Below are positions 1-7,085 of a DNA stretch of 10,758 nucleotides, piece after piece. Position numbers and translations under genes: made by a program. The notes under the pieces were generated by a model that was given only the letters and a program-made list of their open reading frames with translations, did not search any database and was not told the DNA's origin. Source of the stretch: an uncultured Collinsella sp. (lineage in GTDB: Bacteria; Actinomycetota; Coriobacteriia; Coriobacteriales; Coriobacteriaceae); assembly GCA_900547285.1 (NCBI GenBank), contig URGF01000062.1, forward strand, positions 1 through 10,758. Direction: 5' to 3'. Positions within the stretch are counted from its first letter, which is position 1. Every line of letters starts with the position of its first letter.

Positions 1-628
1 AGCGGCAGACGCTGGGCTCCGAGATGCCCAGCGCGGTGGCGGCGCAGGCCACGGCGCCCTTGAGCATGAACACCCCGTTGCCGTTGAGGTGGCGAATGAC
101 GTCCACGCGGTCGCTCTGACCAAGCGACGCTACATCCAGCCCGCGCGCGCTCAGCAACTCGGCAATGCTGCGATCGATGAGCTCCTGGGTGGACTCCGAA
201 AGGCTTTCGACCTCGATAGGGGCGGGCTCCGTGCGCGTCGGCGCCGCGTCGAAGCACGCCATGAGCTGCTGCGCCATGGCGTTGATGGAGCGCACGGTCG
301 AAAGATCGGTGTTGACGCAGAGCATACCGACGATCTCGTCATTCTCGCGGATAAAGTACGTCGCTGACTCCAACGTCTTGCCTCCGGCGCCGCGGCCCTC
401 GTAGCCCGTAATAAACGGCAGGTCGCGATACTTGGGGTCGTGCATGATCTTGAGCGCCAGATCGGTGGCAGGACCGCCGATCTTACGGCCGCTCACGATG
501 CCGTTGCGAATATCGACGATGGCGTGGTCGGGATCCGAGAAATCGTGCAGCACGATTTCGCTGTTTTTGCCGAGTATCTGCTCCAGAAAATCGACCATCG
601 GCAAAAAGCGGCGTACGGTCTCGTTCAC
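1..628 (-). CDS. YheO/DauR-like PAS-HTH transcriptional regulator (3' end cut by window edge)
   Basis: Reading the minus strand from a GTG at 628 gives 209 open codons that run off the window. An AGGAG at 635-639, six bases before the GTG, supports this start. Residues about 7-115 match the YheO-like PAS domain: SEIVLHDFS (23-31), a NGIVSGRKIG segment (42-51), GGKTLESAT (82-90) and GMLCVNTDLS (101-110). Residues about 145-209 form the HTH_22-type DNA-binding end, with VFMLKGAV (186-193) and ALGISEPSVCR (199-209), which in this family lies just before the C-terminus, so only a few to about 15 residues are likely missing. The family includes DauR, a repressor of amino-acid catabolism, and generally senses an unknown small ligand. 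Being divergent from the purine cluster, it is the obvious candidate local regulator; that role is inferred. Confidence 0.88.
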   Translation of the reverse strand, partial: MNETVRRFLPMVDFLEQILGKNSEIVLHDFSDPDHAIVDIRNGIVSGRKIGGPATDLALKIMHDPKYRDLPFITGYEGRGAGGKTLESATYFIRENDEIVGMLCVNTDLSTVRSINAMAQQLMACFDAAPTRTEPAPIEVESLSESTQELIDRSIAELLSARGLDVASLGQSDRVDVIRHLNGNGVFMLKGAVACAATALGISEPSVCR

Positions 629-717
629 GGGCAACTCCTTTGAGTGAAATCGGAAATGTTCATAACAATTTTTTCTCATGGTAACACGCTGCCCATCATC
701 TCGTATATCCGCAGGTA

Positions 718-729
718 CATTACGTAATG
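718..729. promoter_or_regulatory. 12-bp perfect palindrome, possible operator
   Basis: CATTACGTAATG is exactly self-complementary and stands alone in the divergent gap, about 90 bases upstream of the regulator's GTG. Dimeric HTH regulators commonly bind such dyads, so it is a candidate site for the adjacent PAS-HTH protein. The link is inference; no consensus for this subfamily is known to me. Confidence 0.4.
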
Positions 730-864
730 CAGACGAACGGTAGGAATTTAGCGGTAAACGGTTGACCAAAAGAAAAGTTAGATGTTATTTTGACCAGACA
801 CTTTCCTGACCTGCGGAAATGCGTTATTTCAGCTCAAGAATAGTCTGATAACAAAAAATTATTA

Positions 865-893
865 TTGAGAATGAGAATCATCTTTAATACGAT
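865..893 (+). promoter_or_regulatory. Putative sigma70-type promoter for the purine permease
   Basis: TTGAGA at 865-870 (five of six matches to TTGACA) is followed after exactly 17 bases by TACGAT at 888-893 (four of six matches to TATAAT). Transcription would begin near 900, giving a leader of about 80 bases before the permease ATG at 981. Spacing and position are good, but this is a consensus match only. Confidence 0.5.
867..885. promoter_or_regulatory. Fur-like box overlapping the -35/spacer
   Basis: GAGAATGAGAATCATCTTT matches the classical 19-bp Fur consensus GATAATGATAATCATTATC at 14 of 19 positions, including an unbroken AATCAT. It covers most of the predicted -35 and the spacer, where a repressor would block RNA polymerase. 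The downstream products carry many Fe-S clusters, so metal control would make sense. A related metalloregulator (Zur, MntR or PerR) or a chance AT-rich match cannot be excluded. Confidence 0.4.
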
Positions 894-980
894 ATGCAAT
901 GAAGGCACAACCTCAACCCCGCACTGCGTCACAATAGAGCGTTAGATGCGAAAACAACTACTTCGAGGATTGGTGGTCAA

Positions 981-2375
981 ATGACCCAGGAGACGGTTAC
1001 GAACGGCACTGAAGCCCTGTTCACTCGCGAAGGCATGCCTCCCGTTAAGGAAATGATCCCGTGTGCCCTTCAGCACGTACTGGCATCGTTTGCCGGCATC
1101 ATTACCCCGGCGGTCATCATGGCCGGCGTCTACGGCTTTAATAGCCAGCAGAGTACCGACATCATCCAGGTCGCGCTCATTCTTTCGGCGATCGACACGG
1201 CCCTTCAGGCCTTCGCTCCCTTCCGTCGCATCGGCGGCGGCCTGCCCATCGTCATGGGCGTTTCGTTCGCGTTCCTGCCGGCCCTGCAGGCCATGGGTGC
1301 CTCGGGCTTTAGCTTTGGTGCGCTGCTGGGTGGCGAGATCGTCGGCGGCGCCGTCGCGGTCCTCTTTGGTCTGGCCTACAGCAAGATCAAGTGGCTGTTC
1401 CCGCCCGTCGTGACCGGTACGGTCATCTTCTCCATCGGCGTTTCGCTGTATCCCACGGCCGTCAAGTATATGGCCGGCGGTATGGGTACGCCGCTGTGGG
1501 GCACCCCGCAGGCCTGGTGCGTCGCTCTTATCACCTTTGCCGTGGTCTTTGCGCTCGCCAACTTTGGCAAGGGCACGCTCAAGCTGGGATCCGTGTTCTT
1601 TGGCATGATCGTCGGTATGATCGTCTCCATCCCCTTTGGCATGATCGACTTCTCCAGCGTCGCCACCGCTCAGGTCTTCGCCCTTCCCAAGCTCATGCCC
1701 TACGCGCTCGAGTTTGATCCCGAAGTCTGCATTACCCTCGCTGTTGTGTTCCCCATGGTTGCCATCCAGGTTATCGGTGACGTCTCCGCCGCCTGCCTGG
1801 GCTCCATCGACCGTATGCCCACCGAGCGCGAGCTCTCCGGCGCTATCGTGTCCCAGGGCCTCACCTCTATGGTCGGCGGCCTGCTGGGCGGTCTTCCCAC
1901 CAGCGCCCTTGGCCAGAACGTGGGCATCATCTGCTCCAACAAGGTCGTCAACAAGTGGGTCTTTGTGATCATCGCGGCCGTCTTTGCCATCGCCGGTCTG
2001 TTCCCGCAGCTCTCTGCCGTCCTTTCCGCTATCCCGCAGCCCGTTATCGGCGGCGCGACCGTCGGCGTCTTTGGCACCATCACCATGAACGGCGTGCGCA
2101 TGTTCACCCGCGAGGGCCTCACGCAGCGCACTACCACCATCGTCGGTACCTCCGTCGTCTTTGGCCTGGGTATCTGGATGGCCAGCGGTTGCCTTGCCGG
2201 CGAGGGTATGCCCGCCTGGGTGTCCACCGTCATCGGCTCCAATGCCGTAACCCCCACCGCCATCATGGCCATTGTCCTTAACCTGATCCTTCCGCAGACG
2301 CCGGTCGTGGCTCAGCACATCGATGCTGCCAAGGACGCTGCCGTGGATCTGGTCTTGCCCGAGAGCAAGAAGTAA
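981..2375 (+). CDS. NCS2-family purine (xanthine/urate-type) permease
   Basis: This 464-residue hydrophobic protein has the usual length and layout of nucleobase-cation symporter-2 carriers (XanQ, UacT, UraA), with about 12-14 membrane segments. Visible landmarks are the TM1 QH pair (31-32, in ALQHVLASFAG), the TM8 GD pair (266-267), the TM10 QN-x-G motif (312-315) and the GGATVGVFGTITMNG block (357-371). A GAGGA at 965-969, eleven bases upstream, and a GGTGG nearer to the ATG support this start. The neighbours SsnA, YgfK and a Mo hydroxylase point to purine import, probably coupled to H+ or Na+ at the cytoplasmic membrane. Two oddities: the TM8 position normally holding the substrate-contacting Glu appears to be Gln263, and the usual Thr-Gly after the TM10 motif reads Asn320-Lys321. 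The substrate is therefore uncertain within the purines. Confidence 0.9.
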   Translation: MTQETVTNGTEALFTREGMPPVKEMIPCALQHVLASFAGIITPAVIMAGVYGFNSQQSTDIIQVALILSAIDTALQAFAPFRRIGGGLPIVMGVSFAFLPALQAMGASGFSFGALLGGEIVGGAVAVLFGLAYSKIKWLFPPVVTGTVIFSIGVSLYPTAVKYMAGGMGTPLWGTPQAWCVALITFAVVFALANFGKGTLKLGSVFFGMIVGMIVSIPFGMIDFSSVATAQVFALPKLMPYALEFDPEVCITLAVVFPMVAIQVIGDVSAACLGSIDRMPTERELSGAIVSQGLTSMVGGLLGGLPTSALGQNVGIICSNKVVNKWVFVIIAAVFAIAGLFPQLSAVLSAIPQPVIGGATVGVFGTITMNGVRMFTREGLTQRTTTIVGTSVVFGLGIWMASGCLAGEGMPAWVSTVIGSNAVTPTAIMAIVLNLILPQTPVVAQHIDAAKDAAVDLVLPESKK

Positions 2376-2391
2376 CCAATTCGGTGCTATT

Positions 2392-2423
2392 CGTCGGCGG
2401 ACGCATCGCCTCGTCCGCCGACG
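2392..2423 (+). other. Perfect 12-bp stem-loop after the permease
   Basis: CGTCGGCGGACG (2392-2403) pairs perfectly with CGTCCGCCGACG (2412-2423) across an eight-base loop, starting 16 bases after the permease stop. The stem is very GC-rich and terminator-like, but the next bases are not T-rich, so it would act at most as a partial terminator or as a 3'-end stabiliser. Confidence 0.65.
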
Positions 2424-2426
2424 TCA

Positions 2427-2465
2427 TGCGGCGCCAAGCCGCACTTCAAAGGGTTTGTCCCTTTG
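2427..2465 (+). other. Two further tandem hairpins
   Basis: TGCGGC (2427-2432) pairs with GCCGCA (2438-2443) over a five-base loop, and CAAAGGG (2447-2453) pairs with CCCTTTG (2459-2465) over TTTGT. They follow the 12-bp stem-loop almost without spacing, giving three consecutive hairpins. Confidence 0.55.
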
Positions 2466-2570
2466 GTGAAGCGTTGACGGGAGAGGGCCCGTTTCCGGTG
2501 TAGGCCGGCGCTTCGCACTCCGCTATGTCAGAGGTGTCAAACCCCGCCCCTGATGTTGAAGGGAGCATTT

Positions 2571-3926
2571 ATGCTTCTGGTCGCTAACGGTTCCGTCTTT
2601 ACCCGCAATGCTCAGGCCCCGTTCATTCCAAACGGTGCGGTCGCCATTGACGGAGATACGATCGTCGAAGTGGGCCTCGAGCTCGAGCTCAAGGCCAAGT
2701 ACCCGGATGCCGAGTACGTCGATGCCCAGGGCAACCTCATCATGCCCGGACTCATCAACTGCCACACCCACATCTACTCGGGTCTGGCCCGTGGCCTTGC
2801 CATTAAGGGCTGCAACCCCACCAACTTCCTGGAGAATCTTGAGCAGCAGTGGTGGAAGATCGACGACAACCTGACGCTCGACGGCACCAAGGCCAGCGCC
2901 TATGCCACGATTTTGGACTCCATCCGTGATGGCGTCACCACGATCTTCGATCACCATGCGAGCTTCTGTGAGATCCCGGGTAGCCTCTTTACCATTAAGG
3001 ACGCAGCTCAGGAGCTGGGCATGCGTTCGTGCCTGTGCTACGAGGTCTCCGATCGCCGCGGCCAGGAAAAGTGCGACCAGGCCATTGCCGAGAACGCTGA
3101 GTTTGCCCAGTGGGCCGCCAAGGAGCGTCGCGATAACGACAACCATATGATCGCCGCCATGTTTGGCGGTCACGCCACCTTTACGCTGTCGGACGAGACC
3201 ATGGACAAGATGGCCGAGGCCAACAATGGCCTGACCGGCTTCCACATCCATGTGTGTGAGGGCATGAATGACGTGTGGGATTCCCGCCTCAACCGCGGCG
3301 GCATCAGCCCCGTCGAGCGCCTGCTGCAGCACAACCTGCTGGGTCCCGACACCATGCTCGGCCACTGCATCCACGTGACGCCTGCCGAGATGGATATCGT
3401 CAAGGAGTCCGGCACCTGGCTCGTCAACAACCCCGAATCCAATATGGGCAACGCCGTAGGCTGCGCCCCCGTGCTCGAGTTCTTCCGCCGCGGCATTCCC
3501 GTGTGCATGGGCACCGACGCCTACACCCACGATATGCTCGAGAGCCTCAAGGTCTTCCTGATCATTCAGCGTCACAACGCCGCCATGCCCAACGTGGGCT
3601 GGTGCGAGGCCATGACGATGCTGTTCGAGAACAACGCCAAGATGGCGAGCAAGTACTTCGATCGCAAGCTCGGTGTGCTCGAGGCCGGCGCTGCCGCCGA
3701 CGTCATCGTCATGGACTACAAGCCCTTTACGCCGCTGAGCGAGGAGAACATCGACGGCCACATGCTCTTTGGCATGATGGGCAAAAACTGCCGTACCACC
3801 ATCATCAACGGCCGCGTCCTGTACAAGGATCGCGAGTTCGTTGGCATTGATGAGGAAAAGATCAACGCGTGGACCATGGCTGAGTCCAAGAAGCTCTGGA
3901 GCACGCTCAACGATCGCGCCTACTAA
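2571..3926 (+). CDS. ssnA: SsnA, putative aminohydrolase of the SDMH purine cluster
   Basis: A 451-residue amidohydrolase of the ATZ/TRZ-MTA/SAH deaminase type, close to the 442 residues of E. coli SsnA. Metal-site residues are visible: HTH (65-67) in LINCHTHIYSG, H227 and E230 in HIHVCEG, H265 and H268 in GHCIH, and D316 in GTDAYTH. It should be a soluble metal-dependent deaminase or ring hydrolase. The family is tightly associated with selenium-dependent Mo hydroxylases, and a guanine-deaminase-like or purine-intermediate activity is plausible, but the substrate cannot be read from the sequence. The ATG at 2571 is chosen because AAGGGAG at 2559-2565 lies five bases upstream. An in-frame ATG at 2553 has no such site and would place the Shine-Dalgarno inside the gene. 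It sits between the permease and ygfK in the same direction. Confidence 0.9.
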   Translation: MLLVANGSVFTRNAQAPFIPNGAVAIDGDTIVEVGLELELKAKYPDAEYVDAQGNLIMPGLINCHTHIYSGLARGLAIKGCNPTNFLENLEQQWWKIDDNLTLDGTKASAYATILDSIRDGVTTIFDHHASFCEIPGSLFTIKDAAQELGMRSCLCYEVSDRRGQEKCDQAIAENAEFAQWAAKERRDNDNHMIAAMFGGHATFTLSDETMDKMAEANNGLTGFHIHVCEGMNDVWDSRLNRGGISPVERLLQHNLLGPDTMLGHCIHVTPAEMDIVKESGTWLVNNPESNMGNAVGCAPVLEFFRRGIPVCMGTDAYTHDMLESLKVFLIIQRHNAAMPNVGWCEAMTMLFENNAKMASKYFDRKLGVLEAGAAADVIVMDYKPFTPLSEENIDGHMLFGMMGKNCRTTIINGRVLYKDREFVGIDEEKINAWTMAESKKLWSTLNDRAY

Positions 3927-4074
3927 TTACAAGTAGATTCACGCGCGTCGGATGTTTCGCCGCATCCGGCGCGCGTATAGGCGGCCTCCGCGGGGTCGCC
4001 GGCGCTGTGCTAGCGCTACACCGTATTTGCGCCCGCCGCGCGGTCTCGCCGGGCGTTACAGAGAGGAGCTCACT
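3927..4074 (+). promoter_or_regulatory. Structured 148-base gap between ssnA and ygfK
   Basis: The gap holds a 14-pair hairpin (3941-3976), a small GCGCT/AGCGC hairpin (4002-4016) and a CGCCCG/CGGGCG stem (4030-4055) that ends five bases before the strong GAGAGGAG ribosome binding site at 4061-4068. Two GC-rich stretches (about 3981-4003 and 4030-4055) resemble each other as imperfect direct repeats. No T-tract and no clear -35/-10 pair were seen. A role in segmental mRNA processing or translation control of ygfK is inferred. Confidence 0.5.
3941..3976 (+). other. 14-bp stem-loop downstream of ssnA
   Basis: ACGCGCGTCGGATG (3941-3954) pairs with CATCCGGCGCGCGT (3963-3976) along its whole length, with one U-G wobble and an eight-base loop. 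It begins 14 bases after the ssnA stop. There is no U-run after it, so it resembles a processing or protective hairpin more than an intrinsic terminator. Confidence 0.65.
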
Positions 4075-7074
4075 ATGAGCGACATCATGAGGCCGATCCC
4101 GTTTTCGCAGCTGATGAACTGGATCATCGAGGAGCACAAGACTCAGGGCGCCGTCTTTGGCGTGCGCAAGATGGTCACGACCAACCAGGAGGGTGCGCTT
4201 CCCATTTTTGACGAGCGCATCGAGACTCCGTTTGGCCCGGCCGCCGGTCCCAATACGCAGCTGGCCCAGAACATCGTGGCATCCTATGTGGCTGGTTCCC
4301 GCTTCTTTGAGCTCAAGACCGTTCAGGTGATGGACGGCGAGGAGCTCTCCAAGTGTGTGAACAAGCCCTGCATCGTGGCGCAGGACGAGTGCTACAACTG
4401 CGAGTGGTCGACCGAGCTCGAGGTTCCGCAGGCCTTTGCCGAGTACGTGAAGGCATGGTTTGCCTGCCACCTGATTGCCCGCGAGTATGGCCTGGGCAGC
4501 CCGGACGGCTTTGTCTTTAACATGTCCGTGGGCTATGACCTCGAGGGCATCAAGAGCCCCAAGGTCGACGCCTACATCGAGGGCATGAAGGACGCCAGCG
4601 GCTCCGACGTCTGGAACGAGTGCCGCGCATGGGCACTCGCCAACCTGGACAAGTTTGAGCATGTCGACGCTGCGTTTGTCGAGTCCATCCCGGCGCGCGT
4701 CTCCAACTCCATCACCGAGTCTACCCTGCACGGCTGCCCGCCTGCCGAGATCGAGCGCATCGCGACCTACCTCATCACCGAGAAGGGCCTTAACACCTAC
4801 ATCAAGTGTAACCCCACGCTGTTGGGCTATGAGTTTGCCCGCCAGCGTCTGAACGAGCTGGGCTTTGACTACATCGTCTTCGATGACACGCACTTCCGCG
4901 AGGACCTGCAGTGGGCCGACGCCGTGCCCATGTTCGAGCGCCTGATTGCCCTGTGTGCCGAGCGCGGTCTTGAGTTTGGTGTCAAGCTCACCAATACCTT
5001 CCCTGTCGATGTGACGAGGAACGAGCTGCCCTCCACCGAGATGTACATGTCGGGCCGTTCGCTGTTCTCGCTGACCATCGAGGCCGCCCGTCGCATTACC
5101 GAGCAGTTCGATGGTAAGCTGCGTATCAGCTACTCCGGCGGTGCCACGGTCTACAACATCCGCGCCCTGTACGATGCCGGCATTTGGCCCGTTACCCTGG
5201 CGACCGACGTGCTCAAGCCCGGTGGCTACGAGCGCTTTAGCCAGATGGCTGGTGAGTTTACCGATCTGGACGGCAAGCCGTTCGCGGGCGTCTCTCTCGA
5301 GGCCGTGACCGCGATCCAGGCCGATTCGCTCACCAACCCGCTCTACAAGAAGCCGCTGCGCCCGCTGCCCGACCGCAAGGTCGCTGGCAAGAGCCCGCTT
5401 TCCGACTGCTTTACCACGCCGTGCCGTACGAGCTGCCCCATCCAGCAGGATACCCCTGCCTATCTGGCGGCTGTTGACGAGGGCCGCTACGAGGACGCGC
5501 TCAACATCATCATCGAGCGCAACGCCCTGCCGTTCATTACCGGTACCATCTGCCCGCATCCCTGCGGCCGTGCCTGCGAGCGTGCATTTTACGAGCCCGA
5601 GGGCGCCCAGATTCGCGCCAGCAAGCTCAAGGCCGCCCGCGAGGCCATGACCGCCGTGCTGCCCAAGCTGCGCGCCCAGGCCATTGCCAACGACGCCGAG
5701 CGCAACGTTGCCGTTATCGGCGGCGGCCCGGCCGGCCTGGCGACCGCTTTCTTCCTGACGCGTGCCGGCGTGCCCGTCACCATCTTTGAGGCCCGCGATT
5801 CGCTCGGTGGCGTGGTCCGTCACGTGATCCCCGAGTTCCGTATCGCGAGCGACGATATCTCCCACGATGCCGAGCTCTGTCTGGCCTTTGGCGCCAAGGT
5901 GCAGCTCAACGCCCGCGTGGAGTCCATTGACGAGCTCAAGGCCCAGGGCTTTACCGACGTAGTCGTGGCCACTGGTGCCTGGATGCCCGGCTCTGCGGGC
6001 CTGGGCGAGGGTGCCGAGCTCGACGTGCTGGAGTTCCTCGAGGCCGCCAAGAAGGGCGAGAAGCTCGAGCTGGGCGAGGACGTCGTGGTCATTGGCGCCG
6101 GCAACACCGCCATGGACGCGGCCCGCGTGGCCAAGCGCCTGGCTGGCGTGAAGAACGTGCGCCTGGTGTATCGCCGCACCAAGAAGCAGATGCCCGCCGA
6201 CGAGGAAGAGCTCGATCTTGCTCTTGCCGACGGCGTTGAGTTCTGCGAGCTGCTGGCGCCCAAGGCGCTCAACGGTGCCGTGCTGACCTGCGACGTTATG
6301 GAGCTTGGCGAGCCGGATGCAAGCGGCCGTCGCAGCCCTGTCGCCACGGGCGAGACCGTCGAGCTTTCCGCCACCACGGTGATCTGCGCCGTGGGCGAGG
6401 GCATCGATGCCAGCCTGTACGATGCCGCGGGCGTCGAGCACGACCGTCGCGGCCGTCTTGCCGCCACCTCCACCGGCGTCGAGGGCGTTTGGGCTGCGGG
6501 CGACTGCCGCCGCGGTCCTGCCACCGTGGTCGAGGCTATCGCCGATGCCGCCGAGGTTGCCCGTGCCATCGCCGGTGTGGACTTTAACAAGTACGCCGAC
6601 TGCAACGAGCAGGCCGGTCGCGAGGACACCTGCTACGAGCGCAAGGGAACGCTGTGCCGCGACAAGCGCAACTGCACCAAGACCCGCTGCCTGGGCTGCG
6701 GCTCGGTGTGCGAGGTCTGCTGCGACGTGTGCCCCAACCGCGCCAACGTTGCCATTAAGGTGCCGGGTCTCGCCAAGCATCAGGTCGTCCACGTCGACGG
6801 CATGTGCAACGAGTGCGGCAACTGCGCTGTGTTCTGCCCCTACCGGGAGGGTCGTCCCTACAAGGACAAGCTCACCCTGTTCTGGAGCGAGCAGGACATG
6901 GAGAACTCCGAGAACGAGGGCTTCCTGGCTGTGGACGAGGACCACTTTAAGGTCCGCGTCGCCGGCACGGTCCGCACCGTCTCGGTCGATGCCGTCAACA
7001 CTGGTCTTCCCGAGGCCGTCCGCCTGACCATCAGGGCCGTGCGCGACAACTATTCGTACCTTCTTAAGAAATAG
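4075..7074 (+). CDS. ygfK: YgfK, multidomain flavin/Fe-S electron-transfer protein (putative selenate reductase subunit family)
   Basis: A 999-residue protein, near the 1032 of E. coli YgfK. Residues 1 to about 430 resemble a dihydroorotate-dehydrogenase-type barrel (FGPAAGPNTQLAQNI, SYSGGATVYNIRALYDAGI). A GltD/PreT-like Fe-S region follows, with C445, C450, C454 and C493, C497, C501 in CPHPCGRAC. Then come an FAD fold (GGGPAG 549-554), an NAD(P) fold (GAGNTA 674-679) and a closing FAD motif (AAGD 807-810). The C-terminus has C872-x2-C875-x3-C879-x2-C882 with C886P, and a ferredoxin motif C911-x2-C914-x2-C917-x3-C921P. It should move electrons between NAD(P)H, flavin and Fe-S partners; here the FAD-less Mo hydroxylase is the likely partner. 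The ATG at 4075 has GAGGAG six bases upstream; an in-frame ATG at 3952 lies inside a hairpin and adds an arginine-rich leader, so it was rejected. The 'selenate reductase' name is historical and unproven for purine clusters. Confidence 0.92.
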   Translation: MSDIMRPIPFSQLMNWIIEEHKTQGAVFGVRKMVTTNQEGALPIFDERIETPFGPAAGPNTQLAQNIVASYVAGSRFFELKTVQVMDGEELSKCVNKPCIVAQDECYNCEWSTELEVPQAFAEYVKAWFACHLIAREYGLGSPDGFVFNMSVGYDLEGIKSPKVDAYIEGMKDASGSDVWNECRAWALANLDKFEHVDAAFVESIPARVSNSITESTLHGCPPAEIERIATYLITEKGLNTYIKCNPTLLGYEFARQRLNELGFDYIVFDDTHFREDLQWADAVPMFERLIALCAERGLEFGVKLTNTFPVDVTRNELPSTEMYMSGRSLFSLTIEAARRITEQFDGKLRISYSGGATVYNIRALYDAGIWPVTLATDVLKPGGYERFSQMAGEFTDLDGKPFAGVSLEAVTAIQADSLTNPLYKKPLRPLPDRKVAGKSPLSDCFTTPCRTSCPIQQDTPAYLAAVDEGRYEDALNIIIERNALPFITGTICPHPCGRACERAFYEPEGAQIRASKLKAAREAMTAVLPKLRAQAIANDAERNVAVIGGGPAGLATAFFLTRAGVPVTIFEARDSLGGVVRHVIPEFRIASDDISHDAELCLAFGAKVQLNARVESIDELKAQGFTDVVVATGAWMPGSAGLGEGAELDVLEFLEAAKKGEKLELGEDVVVIGAGNTAMDAARVAKRLAGVKNVRLVYRRTKKQMPADEEELDLALADGVEFCELLAPKALNGAVLTCDVMELGEPDASGRRSPVATGETVELSATTVICAVGEGIDASLYDAAGVEHDRRGRLAATSTGVEGVWAAGDCRRGPATVVEAIADAAEVARAIAGVDFNKYADCNEQAGREDTCYERKGTLCRDKRNCTKTRCLGCGSVCEVCCDVCPNRANVAIKVPGLAKHQVVHVDGMCNECGNCAVFCPYREGRPYKDKLTLFWSEQDMENSENEGFLAVDEDHFKVRVAGTVRTVSVDAVNTGLPEAVRLTIRAVRDNYSYLLKK

Positions 7075-7085
7075 GCGAGTCTCTT

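Larger units (their letters stand above)
629..980. promoter_or_regulatory. AT-rich divergent intergenic control region
   Basis: This 352-base gap separates the divergent regulator and the purine permease and is clearly more AT-rich than the flanking genes. No plausible gene was seen in it. It holds the regulator's ribosome binding site (635-639), a perfect 12-bp palindrome (718-729), repeated TGACC words (763-767, 791-795, 807-811), a promoter-like pair (865-893), a Fur-like box (867-885) and the permease ribosome binding site (965-969). I could not identify a convincing promoter for the minus-strand regulator. Confidence 0.7.
2376..2570 (+). promoter_or_regulatory. Structured intergenic region between permease and ssnA
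   Basis: This 195-base gap has no gene but an unusual density of inverted repeats. Three tandem stem-loops (2392-2423, 2427-2443, 2447-2465) are followed by an eight-pair outer stem (2466-2473 with 2509-2516, one G-U) that encloses two small hairpins (2477-2492 and 2495-2508), a three-way-junction shape. No T-tract follows any stem, so a standard intrinsic terminator is not supported. It may be an attenuator, mRNA-processing or stabilising element, or a structured leader of ssnA. I do not recognise a known riboswitch class. Confidence 0.5.

Noticed and set aside
89..647. Several short plus-strand open frames at the left end
   Set aside because: They overlap the minus-strand YheO/DauR-like regulator, whose translation shows conserved PAS and HTH motifs.
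942..2318. Antisense open frame across the permease
   Set aside because: Extremely Gly/Asp/His-rich shadow of a membrane-protein gene, with no support for translation.
2553..2570. Earlier ATG for ssnA
   Set aside because: It would put the AAGGGAG ribosome binding site inside the gene and has no good site of its own; the ATG at 2571 has ideal spacing.
2523..3761. Antisense open frame across ssnA
   Set aside because: Shadow frame; the plus strand has the complete amidohydrolase metal site.
3952..4074. N-terminal extension of ygfK from an upstream in-frame ATG
   Set aside because: The ATG lies in a 14-bp hairpin without a ribosome binding site, the extension is arginine-rich, and a strong GAGGAG precedes the ATG at 4075, where family similarity begins.
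3907..6945. Long open frame of about 1000 codons antisense to ygfK
   Set aside because: Mirror frame caused by the GC-rich codon bias of ygfK (TTA, CTA and TCA codons are rare). The translation is low-complexity His/Gly/Ala/Leu-rich and matches no family, while the plus strand encodes clear domains.
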